In this document: positions 10,832 to 21,777 of the stretch, in pieces
How the letters are laid out: each line of letters opens with the position of its first letter
How positions within the stretch are numbered: position 1 is the stretch's first letter
Assembly: GCA_018136815.1 (NCBI GenBank)
Contig: CM030939.1
Span: forward strand, 3,403,419 to 3,467,418
Reading direction: 5' to 3'
DNA length: 64,000 nt
Origin: Isochrysis galbana
Taxonomy: Eukaryota; Haptophyta; Isochrysidales; Isochrysidaceae
The notes under the pieces: generated by a model
The model's input: only the letters and a program-made list of their open reading frames with translations
The model's database searches: none
Told to the model about the DNA's origin: nothing
Position numbers and translations under genes: made by a program

Positions 10832-12782
10832 TTGAACGCTTTTGGTCTTCCTCTTGGACTGGGACAACCACGTCAGGGCGTTACAAGCCAAATGGATACT
10901 AAACTATCTGGATGCACGGCAAGCGCAATGGAAGCAAATACTAGACGCATGGTTCTGCCGCACAAACCTGGGGAGAGCAGCGGTTCTATCGACGATCCCA
11001 ACGAACAAATTAACAGACGGGATATCGGGCAGGAGCAAACTCCCAGAATTCTGGAAGAAAGCGCTAAACAACATACGCGAACTAAAGCTCACGCCCCTAA
11101 ACCAAAGCAGAGATGGCCTACTCTCGCAACCTATATGGGGTAACCCGACGCACCCGGGACCCAAACTAAACCCCACGTGGGTGAAGCTATGGAACAGGCT
11201 TGAATGTAACACCATACACAATGTGTTTCGGGACTATAGCGCGACGACGCCCTACTCTAGAGAGGAATGCGCAGAATACCTCAAAAATAATGATACATAC
11301 ATACACGTCCAAGGGGACTACATCCCAAGGGAAAAGTTTTTAGAGTCATGGGACACAATAGCAACACACGCCAAGGCAATAATGGCGACGCTAACAGGCA
11401 CAAAGGATAAAGAAAACAAGAGTGCTCGGCGAAAGGCCGGCGAACAAGCCGACCCGGGGGAACCGCCCCCTGAAGTGCGCATAACGCAAGACGGGGAATA
11501 CTACGCAAGAATCAAAGGTACATGGTACGAAATGGAGCTCTCGTACCTAGGCACACCAATAATCGGAGAGAGAACGAGGGGCACCCCCTCAAACCTAGAC
11601 ACGTCCCCCCCGGCACAATGGGGAGGAGGATACAAATCCAACAAAAGAAGCGAATACCCGCTAGCAGATGAATACACCATAGACGGAGAAACGCCGCTAG
11701 ACGAAACGGAAGTCGAACACATAACCAAAGCTCTCCAGCAATTGGGTCGTAAAAGCAAACGGCTAGCCGGACCGAGCAAATGGGAGGAGAAACTTCACCT
11801 ACCCGAAGAAACATGGGCACACTTAGCCAAGATCTACACCTCCCCGATGGTGACGGCACGTGATATGCATCTACACTTCAAACATATTGCGCACAGACGG
11901 GTGGGCACATACAACCGATTTCCCGGCAGGGACAGCACATGCCGCATATGTGGAGAGGCGAACGAAGCCTCGACGCACCTAGGCGAGTGCCCAGGCATAA
12001 CAAGTGCCTTGGACGCGATAAATGAAATTGCCCAGTTCTCACCCAAGGCGGAAAGAAATAGAGAGGAAACCATTGTCGACAACTTATTCATATTCCCAAA
12101 AGGAGACGCCCCGAAAGCGATATACACTCTATACCTTATAGCATGGAGATTTATCATCACGGATTTCTATAGAATACATTACGACGGAGTTGTATTCTCA
12201 GTAGAATCAATACTGATAAGAACAATAGAGCGCTTTACCACGCTAAGCAAAGCTCTACTCTTCGCACACGAGACCGACTCGGCAAGAACCGCCCAAGCGG
12301 GCTTGGGTAGGCAACCCAAGAAAAGGATAGACATAAGCGACTTGAGGCCCGTTTTCAGTATGAACGACAACGGTGGGCTCAAACCAAGCGAAGAGCTAGC
12401 GAAGCTAGCCACAAAGCTAAAGATACCACACGCTGTCGAGGAACCCAAGGAGCAATGAAACATAGAAGAATAAACCCAAGAAAGAACTGGCCATAAAAAA
12501 CACCAGAGACGTAGCGGACCAGGCGCCACCGGCGCATTGGACGCGTGCATGAGCAGACACGCACGACGAGAGAGAGCACACAACAGGCCTGCCCGGCCCC
12601 CGCACTCCGAACCAGACCTTAGGTAGCGCACCAGGGCCGGACCCCGGAAACCGAAGAAAAAGGAAAGAAGGGGGGCAGGGGAAGAGGTGGGGAAAGGGAA
12701 CTTGAGGGCGGTGTAGGCTGAGAAGGGGGATCCCGTCAATATAGTAGGTGTGTAGCCCGGAAACTTCAGATGTTTTTTTTTT
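10832..12782 (+). mobile_element. Non-LTR retrotransposon (LINE), 5'-truncated copy
   Basis: The copy starts within ORF2 downstream of the reverse transcriptase and continues through about 320 bp of 3' untranslated sequence. The 3' end GTAGGTGTGTAGCCCGGAAA, CTTCAGATG and a T-run is shared with partial copies at 8895-9774, 35950-35992 and 57340-57480. The 3' untranslated stretch around GGTAGCGCACC recurs inside the composite repeat at 21778-22355. The sense strand ends in T rather than A. Confidence 0.8.
10842..12458 (+). CDS. LINE ORF2 C-terminal region (truncated)
   Basis: This is an open frame of 538 codons, the part of a LINE polyprotein that follows the reverse transcriptase. The visible N-terminus DWDNHVRALQAKWILNYLD is the typical stretch just after the RT domain. 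Near residue 365 a Cys/His motif CRICGEANEASTHLGEC (C-X2-C-X8-H-X3-C) follows HIAHRRVGTYNRFPGR, as in the zinc-binding RT-associated domain of many LINEs. There is no endonuclease or RT here, so the copy cannot move by itself. The frame is undamaged, which implies a fairly recent insertion. The first codon given is only the first in-frame start; the true frame began upstream in the full-length element. Confidence 0.75.
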   Translation: MVFLLDWDNHVRALQAKWILNYLDARQAQWKQILDAWFCRTNLGRAAVLSTIPTNKLTDGISGRSKLPEFWKKALNNIRELKLTPLNQSRDGLLSQPIWGNPTHPGPKLNPTWVKLWNRLECNTIHNVFRDYSATTPYSREECAEYLKNNDTYIHVQGDYIPREKFLESWDTIATHAKAIMATLTGTKDKENKSARRKAGEQADPGEPPPEVRITQDGEYYARIKGTWYEMELSYLGTPIIGERTRGTPSNLDTSPPAQWGGGYKSNKRSEYPLADEYTIDGETPLDETEVEHITKALQQLGRKSKRLAGPSKWEEKLHLPEETWAHLAKIYTSPMVTARDMHLHFKHIAHRRVGTYNRFPGRDSTCRICGEANEASTHLGECPGITSALDAINEIAQFSPKAERNREETIVDNLFIFPKGDAPKAIYTLYLIAWRFIITDFYRIHYDGVVFSVESILIRTIERFTTLSKALLFAHETDSARTAQAGLGRQPKKRIDISDLRPVFSMNDNGGLKPSEELAKLATKLKIPHAVEEPKEQ

Positions 12783-13127
12783 AGCTTTTGGGGAAGATTA
12801 TTCCAAATGCCCCTCGCTCCGCTCTCTCCTGCGGCGCGTGCGCTGGTATTTGAAGTTTAGGTGACCCGCATCAACACATGGGCAGGGGGTAGGAGGACAT
12901 TCGATGGCACCGGGGCTAACAGAGTGAGTGACCAAGCTCATACAAATTGCCACTCCCCCCCCCGCCCCTTCTTCCACGCTCGCGCTGGAGCGGACTAGAA
13001 ACGTCAACTGCGGTTGGCGTTCTTGTCTTGCCGATGCCAAGGAAAGGTAAGAACGGGCCGCAGCCGCCTCGCCCCTTGAGGCCACTGTGTCCCCCGTCCC
13101 CTCAACCCCTCATCTCCCCCCCCGGGC
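12783..13127. other. Intergenic, 3' flank of TMEM94-like gene
   Basis: A short spacer between the LINE tail and the stop codon of the minus-strand TMEM94-like gene. It has C-rich tracts near 12953 and 13110. No coding signal is seen. Confidence 0.5.
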
Positions 13128-16100
13128 CTACTCGTCGAGGTACGACCTTGGCGCGAGGTGACCTGGCTCAATAGGGGAGTGCATGCCAAGCTTTGTGGTG
13201 AACTCGAGGTACATGCGCTTGTTCCACTGTTCGAAGACGCGCCGCTCGTGCCTCTTCACGAGCCAGTCGACGATGCTCACGAGCGAGACCATGCTCACAC
13301 CTAGTAGATGGGTGTACCTGGGGCGTCGGGGAGGGGTGGCGAGTGCCTCAAAGAGTGCCACTTAGCCCCCGCCCTCACCCGAGGCGTAAGGCCTCGGCCT
13401 AGGGGCTCACAGTCAACTCTTGGGAAGCGGGGCGAGAGTGAGATGTGCGCGTATTTTTGCAAAGCCTCATCGGGGCCATCGGGTGCGCCGCGCGGCGCAC
13501 CATGGGACTCGGGCGACGACGGATAGCACATGAGTGGGCCCTAGTTGAATGAGGACCGCGACATTCTGCGCCCCGAAAGCGAGCGCACTCGCTTGCACCC
13601 ACAGCCGATTGGCAGTGGGAGGGTAGCTCGACTCATCAAGCGTGCGGTGCGCAAATGAGGCGGAGTGGGCGATCAGAAGTAACCTGCGCACGCGTGCAGC
13701 AATGGGGGATGAGGCGTGCGGACGCTCCAGCGGCCGGCTCGGCTGTGCGTGCCGCGATCGCCTCGCCGACCAAGCGGAGATGGGGGGTGGGGGGCGGGGG
13801 TGGGAAGGCAGCTCACGTAAGCCACCACTGCGTGAGGAGCTGCGCGTTGCTGAGGACTGAGGCGGTTGGATGGACTCGCTGTGCGAGGCTGCCGAGCGGT
13901 TGTAGCTGCTCCGGCTCCTCGGAACTGTCGCCGCCGCCAAGGAGCATGTCGAGGGGCCCTAGCGACGCAGTCGGGTCCTCAGCGTCGGGCGTGGGCGCCG
14001 GCCATGCCGAGGGCGCGGTGGCGAGGAGCATGGCGAAGAGTGGGACGAGGCACGCGACACCGGGCAGTGTGCGGACGAGCAGGGCGGCGATCGCGCGCCC
14101 AAATCCGGCGGTGTGGTCCTCGTTCTTGGGTACCATCTGCTTCTTGTCGCGGGGGTCAATGGGTCCGAGGAGCAGCGGAAAGGCCAGGAGGGGCACGATC
14201 AGCAACGCCACCCAAAGGGTCTGGAAAGGCGTGATAGGTGGGGGTAGACCCGCCCAGTCGGCGACGACAAGCACAAACTCCATGAGCAGCGCGGCGAAAC
14301 CGCCAAAGACGAGCGCCTGGCGCGTGTTGGCAAGGAGTGACCGGCCCTGTAGCAACCATTCCGTTAATTGCTCGAGGTCGTGCCGCTCGGGCAGCACTGC
14401 GACGCAGCATGCGACGTCGAGGAGCGCTGCGACGCCAAGCTCGGTGTCGGCGCTCGTGTCGGGTATGACGGCGGCCCCGGCGCCGCCCACCGACGCTCCC
14501 GCCACGGTCGTTGCTGACGCGCCGCCACTAATGATTGCCGAAGCAGACGCACTGGCACTCAACGAGCCTGTAACGCGCGCGATATTCCGCTCGTTGAGCG
14601 GCGTCCTCGGCGGCGGGCTCACCTGTGCGGGCTCGAGGCCTAGCCAGAGGCAGCGGCGCGAAGAGAGTGGCCTTGCGGCGACGGCGACGTCGGCTTGCGC
14701 GAGGGCGGCCACAGAATGTGGCGCCTCGGCCGAGCCTATCATGGTGACCAGCTCAGACGACTCCTGGTAGATGGTGACCATCTCGCGCACTGTGGCGTCG
14801 CGACAGTTGCAGAACATTGAGACAAGCAGTGGCACATTATCGACGTCGCGCAGGTGAGGCCGCACAGCATCGATGCCGCGCGGCAACTTGGTCACACCGC
14901 CGCCGAGCGTGGGCGAGGCGGTCGCTGTCGAGGGGGGTGTCTCGTCGCCGAGGTCGATGCACGAGTTCCAATCCGTCTCGAGGCCGAGTTCATGGCCGAA
15001 GGCCTTAGTTCGCCTCTCATTGTCGGACGAGAGGTGGACGAAGCGCACGCCCGCGTTGAAAAGATCCTTCGGCGGCAACGGAAGCAGGGCGGTCGGATGG
15101 GGTGGGGGGGGGGGGGGGGGGATGCTGGTTGGGAGTGGGAGGTGGTAAAGAATGAGCGGTGGAAGCGGGGCGCCGAGCGTGTGGGGTCTCGCACCTCAAC
15201 AACGTCGGCCGCCTCGACACGGGCCCGATCGACAGCGCCGGCGAGCCCGCAGAAGACGTGCCGATCCAATAGCAAGCGGTAGGCATCGTGCTTGCGCGCC
15301 GCTGCAGCGTCGGCGTCGGCGCGGCGCGAGGTAGCGCTCGCGCGGAGTAACCTTGCCGAGCGCGAGTTGAGAGGTGGCGACTCGTCGTCGCGTGCGTCGA
15401 TCCGCTCCTGGGCCGAGGCTGAATGCGGCAGCCCGCGTGACTCAGGGACGCGGGCCGTGGCGGGTGACGAATTTTGAGAGCGTGCGGCCCGGAGCCCCAC
15501 CGCGTTGAGCGCGAGGTGGGCTGCGACAGGAGGTGCTACGCTGGTGGCCGCCTTGGAGACATACGAGGCATGTGCGCTCGCCGAGGCCTCTACGGCGCGG
15601 GGCGAAGGGGAAAGCGGTGAGGCAAGAGTGGGGGGCGGGCGTCGGGCGGAGCGTGGGGGGAAGTGGGAGGGAGGGGGGGGGGGGGGGGGGTTGAGAAGGC
15701 GGGCGCTCCACCTAGCGCAAAGGTGACACCACGTTCGGCGCAGTCGAGCGCACAGTCCGAGGAGGCACGGGAGAGGCTAGGCGTGAAGCCTCGCGGCGTG
15801 GGGCCGCCGGCGGCGCGCGTCGCAGGCGGCGGCGCGACCGCCGCCGATACGTCCTTGTGCGAAGGTGCCATGTCGTAGAGCACTATTGTCTGCGGCGCGT
15901 CGTCGGGCGGGAAGAGCCACTCGAGCTCGGCTGGGACCGGTGCGTAGGAGAAGGCAACTGCCTCAAGGCAGCGGTTGCCCGCCATGGACGCGTTGCATGC
16001 GAGCAGCTGCTTGCGCTCCTCATCGGCGAGAGGCCGAATTGACTCGCCTTCCCAAAACGTAGCGCAGCGCTCGATCACCATGGTAGGCTGGCCACGGCAC

Positions 16101-18419
16101 AGCACTTGTAGCGAGCCGCGCTCGTCCTCAACCACCACCGCCATGATGAGTGGCGGCTGAGCGCTCACCTCGGCGCGCCGGCCAGCCACTGCGGCGGATG
16201 CGGCAGCCGCGCCCACCAGATGAATCTCGGCGCGCCGCCGGAAGCGGCGGAGAACGTCCTCCGAGAAGCCGATAGCGCGCGCAAGGAGGCAGAGGCAGGG
16301 GTGTAAGGGCGTGCCATCAGCGGGAGAGGAGGCGAGAAGCGCGTCGACTGTGACACGCGGCGCGCGGCCATTCAGCAGGTGGGCGCGCAGCGTGTGCGAA
16401 ATGGACGCGCCATAGTCGTGGTGCCGGCAGCTCGAGTTGAGGACCTGTTGAGACGGCACAGGTAAGGAGTTGAGAGGGTGTGGGATCGGCGGGGGAGTGA
16501 GCTCCTCGGACTCACCCGCCGCTCTCCTTGCCCGTTCGCTCGGGTTGCGGCTCACCGCGTTGAGGCCGAGTGGCTTGAGGACCGCCATGTGCGTGCGCCA
16601 GCCGGGGTCGTCGAAGCGGGTTAGGAAGCGATATGCCGGGTGCTTGGACATGTCGAGCGTGGTGAGCTTGGCCGTGCCCGCGTGGTCAGGCTGGAAAAAG
16701 GCAAGCTGCTTGAGTGAGAGCGAGCCATCGGAGAGGACGCCCCGCTTGTCGGGGCAGGCAAGCACCTGCAGGCGAGAGGCGGCGTCGTGGGTGGATTATG
16801 GGCGCGCTATCGGCCGCACGGGTGGGCAGCAGCGCGATGCACCGTCGTAGAGCCGAGGCTGGCGAGCAGGCGGGACGGCCGGAGCTGACAGAGCTGCGGC
16901 TCGCCACGGAGCACACGCATCGTGAAGCCGAGGAGGAAGCGCCACTGCTCGTAGGTTAGTGACGTGCCGGCGTGGCGCACGAAGCGGCTGAGCGCAGCGG
17001 GGAGGGGGGACTGTCGAGGCGGAGAGGAGCGGGGGAAGAGGGGCGGTGGGGCGAGCCGCGGGACTCACCTGCCCGGCACCACACCCGCCATCGAGTGCGA
17101 AAAGAGGCGCTCAGGGCCGCGCCGTTCTATGGCGGCGCGCGCGGCGCCACCCGCGAGCGTCGGCGGCTCGGGCTGTCTTTCGTAGTAGTCAGTCGCGTCC
17201 CAGTAGCCTCCAGCGCCTGGGACGAGCGAGGCACCCAGCCCGCCCATCCAGCAAGACCAGCCCGTTGCGCCGGCGACCAGCCCGGGCACCGGCTCGGCAC
17301 GCGTGCCGGCGGCGCCCTTTTCAATGCCCCGCGCACGGCCGATGGGCGGCGAAGCGGGCATGCCCATCAACACAGTGAGGAGGTAGGCGGCCCCAAGCGC
17401 ATTTGCGACTGCGTAGAAGGCGGGCAACGCGAGCGGCAGCAGCGGTAGCGCGAGCGCGGCGAGGTGGGGGAGCATGAAAGAGCTGAGCCACGCCTGCAGC
17501 TCAGCCGGCGAGTTGGGACGGCGCGCATCATCGGCGAGCAGTGCCCAGCTGAGGGCCTGCAGCGCAGTCGCCTGGGCCCACGTCACCACAACCGCCCAGA
17601 GCAGCAGCCGGCGCGCCGCACTGACCTGCAGAGGAGCGGAGCGTGGATCAACAGCGCGGTGTAGCGTAGCGCGGTGCGGCGCGGCGCGCTCCCCACCTGG
17701 ACCTCGAGGGGCGGCAGCGGCGCGCGCTGCCGGCGGAGAGCAGCGTCAAGCTGGCGCACGGCGATAGTTTCGGCCAAGACAAAGGTGGACCGCACGTCGT
17801 CGGCGAGGCTGGAGGAGACCCCACGGGCGGATGGCGCGAGCGGGGCAGGCACGAAGACCTCCCCCGGTCTGAGGCTCTGGCCGTGGACCCCGCACATGGC
17901 CGTGAGATGTGCGGGCTGTGAGCATAGGCCGGGCGCTGGCTCGCCCGCGCGTAGCTTGATTACGTCGCCCTCAACGCACAGGTTGCGGTGAAGCCGGAGC
18001 CACACGCCGTCACGCATTACGGCGACGGTGGTTGGCCCGTCGGCCGCGCCGCGGTGGATGTGGTGGTCCCGCGAGATGTTACGCAGCCACCCCTGCATCC
18101 GCGACTTGAGCTCACCTGCTGCGAGGCGCGCCTCACGTGAGGTGATCCACGCGGAGCTCAACGCAAGCACGAAGAGCACCCCGCCGAGTGCGGCGGTCCA
18201 GAGGGCGCGATTGCCGCCGGATGCAAGGCCAAGGATCACGAGTGTGAGCCCGAGCCCGGCGCACACCGCCGTGTCCGGTTCGAGGATGCGGAAGAGCAGC
18301 TCGCCCACGATGAGCGGCCGGCGCTGCAGCTGCAACCGCTCCGCGAAGGAGTCGATCAGCCGGCGCTTGGCCTGGCGCTGCGAGAGCGAGAGGCGGAGCA
18401 GCTCGAGCGGCAGGTCCAT
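13128..18419 (-). CDS. TMEM94: TMEM94/ERMA-type P-type ATPase, nine exons
   Basis: Nine exons join in phase to a 1,461-residue protein (human about 1,356): 18419-17697, 17625-17069, 16987-16843, 16765-16556, 16444-15712, 15589-15195, 15066-13817, 13683-13501, 13317-13128. All introns are GT-AG, 71-183 bp. Landmarks shared with TMEM94 run in order: a DGVWLRLH...VEGDVIKLRAGEP actuator-like stretch, LLASLGSTT joined to VLACPDKRGVLS (phosphorylation-motif position, Asp 481), LKPLGLNA-VLN, CATFWEGESIRPL, GVRFVHLSSDNERRTKAF, GLETDWN, TKLPRGIDAVRPHL, and the end LEFTTKLGMHSP. About ten membrane segments are visible. Human TMEM94 has been described as an ER magnesium transporter (ERMA). The DKTGT motif reads DKRGV and no TGDGxND is present, as in the family, so classical pumping is uncertain. 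The start was chosen because the next upstream frame is poly-G translation. Confidence 0.92.
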
Positions 18420-19149
18420 CGCCTTGAACCCCCCTCCCCCCAACAACAACCCCCCGCCCCCCCCCCCGCAACTGTCCCCCTCACCCCTTTCTCCCGCCCA
18501 ACCCCTCCACCTCCCCTTGCGCGCCGCGCCCCGCCGTGCCCACGGGCCGCAGTCTCCCTCCCTCTCCACGCTCCTCTCTGCCCCTCTCTCCCCCCCTCTC
18601 CCCCTCTCTCCCCCTCTCTCCCCCTCTCTCCCCCTCTCTCCCCTCTCTCCCCCTCGAGTCGGCTCGCGCGCGTCGGGCGGGACGGGGAAGACGGAAAACA
18701 GGGGAAAGGGGACGAGGGAGTAGTTTACTTTAGTTGGTAAGGAGGGGGAGAGGCGGCGCGTTAGCGTTAGAGTTTTTCTTGTTGTGCGAGTATAACCTTA
18801 GTGCTGTCGTCCGTAGCCTTCATCGGCAACGGAGCCCCTATCCCGCGATGGGGGTGTGCGCGTTCGGTGCATGGCTTGTCCGGTGTATGTGGCTAGGGAT
18901 GCTAGCCAACAAGATGCTCTACAAGACTACAATTACAAACGTGGTACCCCCGCCGAGAGACCACTTACTTACCACTTCCACTTCAATTTCTACATCACTT
19001 GCGCGTTTGACGACGCTCAAGGGTGCAACATCACTACGAACTCGACAGATTCGTTGAAAATCTTTTTTTCGACCCATCGGCTGTCGAGCTTGTCACGCTC
19101 TCGCGCAAACGGTGCAATCTAGATCGCACAGCAAAACCACCCAACACCC
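18420..19149. other. Intergenic, CT-rich upstream region
   Basis: Directly upstream of the TMEM94-like start is a C/T-rich block. It includes a (CCCCTCTCT)n minisatellite at about 18575-18655. The remainder to 19149 shows no coding pattern beyond short frames. Confidence 0.5.
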
Positions 19150-19330
19150 AACACCTCTAGTCATGGCCCCGAGAGGCTGCAACCTCAGGCTTGGTTGTTT
19201 TTTTTACAAATGCCCCGTGAAATGTATATAAAAATTAGAACTCCCCCCCCCCCCCCCCCTTTCCCCCCCCTTCCTCCTTTGCCCTCCCCCCTCCCCCTTC
19301 CCCCCTCGTACTCTCCCCCCCCCCCCCCCC
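19150..19330 (-). repeat. Diverged copy of a ~110-bp repeat, plus C-runs
   Basis: Read on the minus strand, the part ending AACCTCAGGCTTGG resembles the segment TAAAAAAAAGGGAACCTCAA found at 21600-21640 and 22460-22500. C-runs at 19240-19258 and 19315-19331 lie next to it. This third copy is weak. Confidence 0.45.
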
Positions 19331-19452
19331 GCCGGTACTACGAGATCTTCTGTGCCACACAACCCGCATGAGAGGCGGAGGAACATAAGATGTATGCCGT
19401 GTCGTCGTGTATGACGTTGTCGAGCTCATTCTGCAGCACGTATACTGGTACC

Positions 19453-20054
19453 TCATTGACTTCTTAGAGCTTCTTCGGTAGGATGTTGCTCCAATTTGAA
19501 TCGCGTGATGACTTCACCCGGTCCACATTTGACGTTGTGACTGTCAAGGTGCACGTTGGTTGCGGTGAATGCCCAGTCAGTTGTCACTTCACGACATTGA
19601 CCAAGGGCCTCCGATGAATTGCATGTGTAATCGTACGAATACGTGGTATCTGTGGATTTGTTCAGTCTGAATTTGGAGATTGGATGTGTACCGCAATCAA
19701 TATCGTGGTTTTCCAATTGACTAATTTGATTACCTATATGGGAAGTACTCGGTCGGTGTCGACTTGTGTATGTTTGCTGGACTCTCAATGTCCTGAAGGC
19801 ATTTGTAATTATACGAAAACTGCCATTTGGTTTCAGTATTAGCCTGCCGTTGGAGGTGGAATGGATTAAGACCATTCGAGGCACAATCCAAAGTGTGCTC
19901 TTGTCTTTGGAGAACCTACGCCATACTTGACTTTGCACACACCGTCCACTAACTTGACGTCGCTAGCAACACAAATCCCAACGTTATCCACCGACGTCTG
20001 ACCAATCGTGAGTGGACCTAGAGCAAGCCATGGAAGCTTGGTATAATACGTCAT
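19453..20054 (-). pseudogene. Broken gene for a Cys-containing repeat protein
   Basis: Two minus-strand frames, 20054-19866 and 19938-19453, look like one protein split by a frameshift or an unresolved intron near 19870-19930. The visible part has two similar units: HDIDCGTHPISKFRLNKS followed by YSYDYTCN, and HNVKCGPGEVITRFKLEQ. The pattern (D/N)-(I/V)-x-C-G ... I-x-(K/R)-F-x-L ... Y-x-Y-x-C suggests a small extracellular-type repeat with disulphides, but I cannot name a family. Base composition is much richer in A/T than the flanks, so transfer or capture is possible. A functional gene with an intron at the frame change is the alternative. Confidence 0.5.
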
Positions 20055-20151
20055 ATGGTAAGAACTCTACATTTACATAACATTTTTGGATTTAAAAAAA
20101 TTAAGGACCCCCCCTCCCCCCCTCTTTCTTTGCCTCTCTCCTCTCGCGCCC

Positions 20152-20823
20152 ATGTCCCTCCTCCGTCTAGTGGACAGTGCATCGGAGCTCGAGGCGGAGT
20201 GCGCACTTGCGCTCGCGCGCATGCACCAGGGCCCCTGGTGCCCACTGAGCGCCATGGGATGCCTGCACATGCGCACACCTCCCGCCATCCTGGCAGAAAC
20301 CGAGCGCTGCTGCTCGCGCAAGTTTGCGACAATGCATGATCTCAGAGCACACGCTGCGGCCGAGGCCGAGCACGCGCATCATGCAATGATGCGCGCGATC
20401 GACAGTCTTCAGAGCGCGCAAGCAAGGGTCGGCCGGGCTGCGACCGTCTCATCAAGCGCCTGCATGTGGCCGACGCTCAATGCGCCACCAATGCCGACCA
20501 CTGACCAATTGCAATGGTTGTGCGTCTCCCTCAACCTCAAGGGCCGGGTGCCAAGGCGCTGGACCCGCACTGCATTCGCACGTCGTCAAGAGTCTCGTCG
20601 GGCGGCCCTGTGCCGGCTGCAGACTCGACTTGCCGCGGTTGCTGAGAGTGGCGTGCCAAGTATCCACGCTGAGGCGATGCAGAGCGTGTTGTGGAACCTC
20701 ACTCTCGATGAGGTCCTCACGCTCCGATGCGCCTCCTCGGCTCACTGCTGGCTCGTAGATGCCACGCCCGTAGGCTGTATGCTGCGCATTGCCGCAGTCC
20801 CTTCCCAGCAAGGCGCGTTCTAG
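20152..20823 (+). CDS. Hypothetical protein, 223 residues
   Basis: I chose the start MSLLRLVDSASELEAEC because the frame upstream translates a C/T-rich tract. The product is 223 residues, mainly helical in appearance, with EAECALALARMHQ near the start and LRAHAAAEAEHAHHAMMRA in the middle. Codon use fits the GC-rich style of the real genes around. No domain is recognised, and no signal peptide or membrane segment is obvious. It could also be one exon of a longer gene. Existence is moderately supported; function is unknown. Confidence 0.4.
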   Translation: MSLLRLVDSASELEAECALALARMHQGPWCPLSAMGCLHMRTPPAILAETERCCSRKFATMHDLRAHAAAEAEHAHHAMMRAIDSLQSAQARVGRAATVSSSACMWPTLNAPPMPTTDQLQWLCVSLNLKGRVPRRWTRTAFARRQESRRAALCRLQTRLAAVAESGVPSIHAEAMQSVLWNLTLDEVLTLRCASSAHCWLVDATPVGCMLRIAAVPSQQGAF

Positions 20824-21052
20824 CGTTCTCTCCTTTGTGCGGCGTTGGCCCTCACAATCTCGTCATCGACGGCAACCACTGCACATATTTGTACGTCGAG
20901 GACACCGAGGATGACCCGATCGTAAGTGTGCACTTTTGCGATCAGCCCATTCCCAACGATGTGCACGTCCCTAGGAGGGTTGGGGTGACGAGTGGTGTCC
21001 GGACGGTCGTGAGCAGTCCTCCGTACCTGCACGCCTGAGAGGCGGCGTAAAG
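20824..21052. other. Short spacer
   Basis: The spacer between the hypothetical gene and the minisatellite. Nothing specific is seen. Confidence 0.4.
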
Positions 21053-21346
21053 GGCGGTGTCGAGCGTGAAGGGCGGTGTCGAGCGTGAGGAGCGGTGTCG
21101 AGCCTGAGGAGCGTGAGAAGCCGTGTCGAGCCTGAGAAGCCGTGTCGAGCCTGAGGAGTAGTGTCGAGCGTGAGGAGCCGTGTCGAGCCTGAGAAGCCGT
21201 GTCGAGCCTGAGCAGGAGTGTCGAGCCTGAGGAGTAGTGTCGAGCCTGAGGAGCCGTGTCGAGCCTGAGAAGCCGTGTCGAGCCTGAGGAGTAGTGTCGA
21301 GCGTGAGGAGCCGTGTCGAGCCTGAGAAGCCGTGTCGAGCCTGAGG
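21053..21346. repeat. 19-bp tandem minisatellite
   Basis: About fifteen copies of a 19-bp unit with consensus GTGTCGAGCCTGAGRAGYN. Variants alternate between GAAGCC, GAGTAG and GAGGAGCC endings, which suggests a higher-order pattern of two to three units. Because 19 is not a multiple of three, the minus strand stays open in several frames and yields spurious repeats such as LLRLDTA and QARHG. Confidence 0.85.
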
Positions 21347-21524
21347 TGAAGATGCGGAAAGACTTTGTAGGGGTTCGGGTAAAACCTCTGACGACATCCA
21401 AAGTAATGCTTCACGCAATGCTTCCCGCCTAGAAATAGCGTAGATAATATCACGATGATAAACACAAAGATGACTTCTTTATTGTTTGAAATCAACCCGC
21501 GCGGCATTGGACCCATATGCCTTT

Positions 21525-21645
21525 GCATCTAGGGACACATTTTTGGGGGTGGTGAAGGTTAGAATTGTATAAGGTGTAGAAAAAGGCAATGTGGGGGGCT
21601 AAAAAAAAGGGAACCTCAAGTTGCATCCTGTCGGCCAGATCCGCG
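21525..21645 (+). repeat. ~110-bp direct repeat, copy 1
   Basis: CTAGGGACACAT, TTTGGGGGTGGTGA, a GTATAAG(G/T)TGTA stretch and AAAAAAAAGGGAACCTCAA recur at 22378-22500. The two copies flank the composite repeat 21778-22355. A weaker inverted copy sits near 19150-19230. Confidence 0.7.
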
Positions 21646-21777
21646 AAGACTGACAGTTCAAGGGTGGCAAAGCAAGAAATCCACATCGAATGCCTCCAAA
21701 CTCCAAGCCTCTGCTATTCTTGGAACCGTCGACGCCGTGGGTCGGCTGGGATCGTCACTCGCACTGAAACGTTGTCA

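Noticed and set aside
10268-10891. 207-codon minus-strand frame
   Set aside because: It reads through a TG microsatellite (Thr-His repeats) and the antisense of the LINE start.
17583-17696. Reading straight through the first TMEM94 intron
   Set aside because: The frame hits a stop after CSGRLW, while removing 17626-17696 restores a membrane helix and the conserved order.
21053-21346. 19-bp repeats as a CRISPR array or repeat-protein gene
   Set aside because: Units abut without spacers and the period is not a multiple of three.
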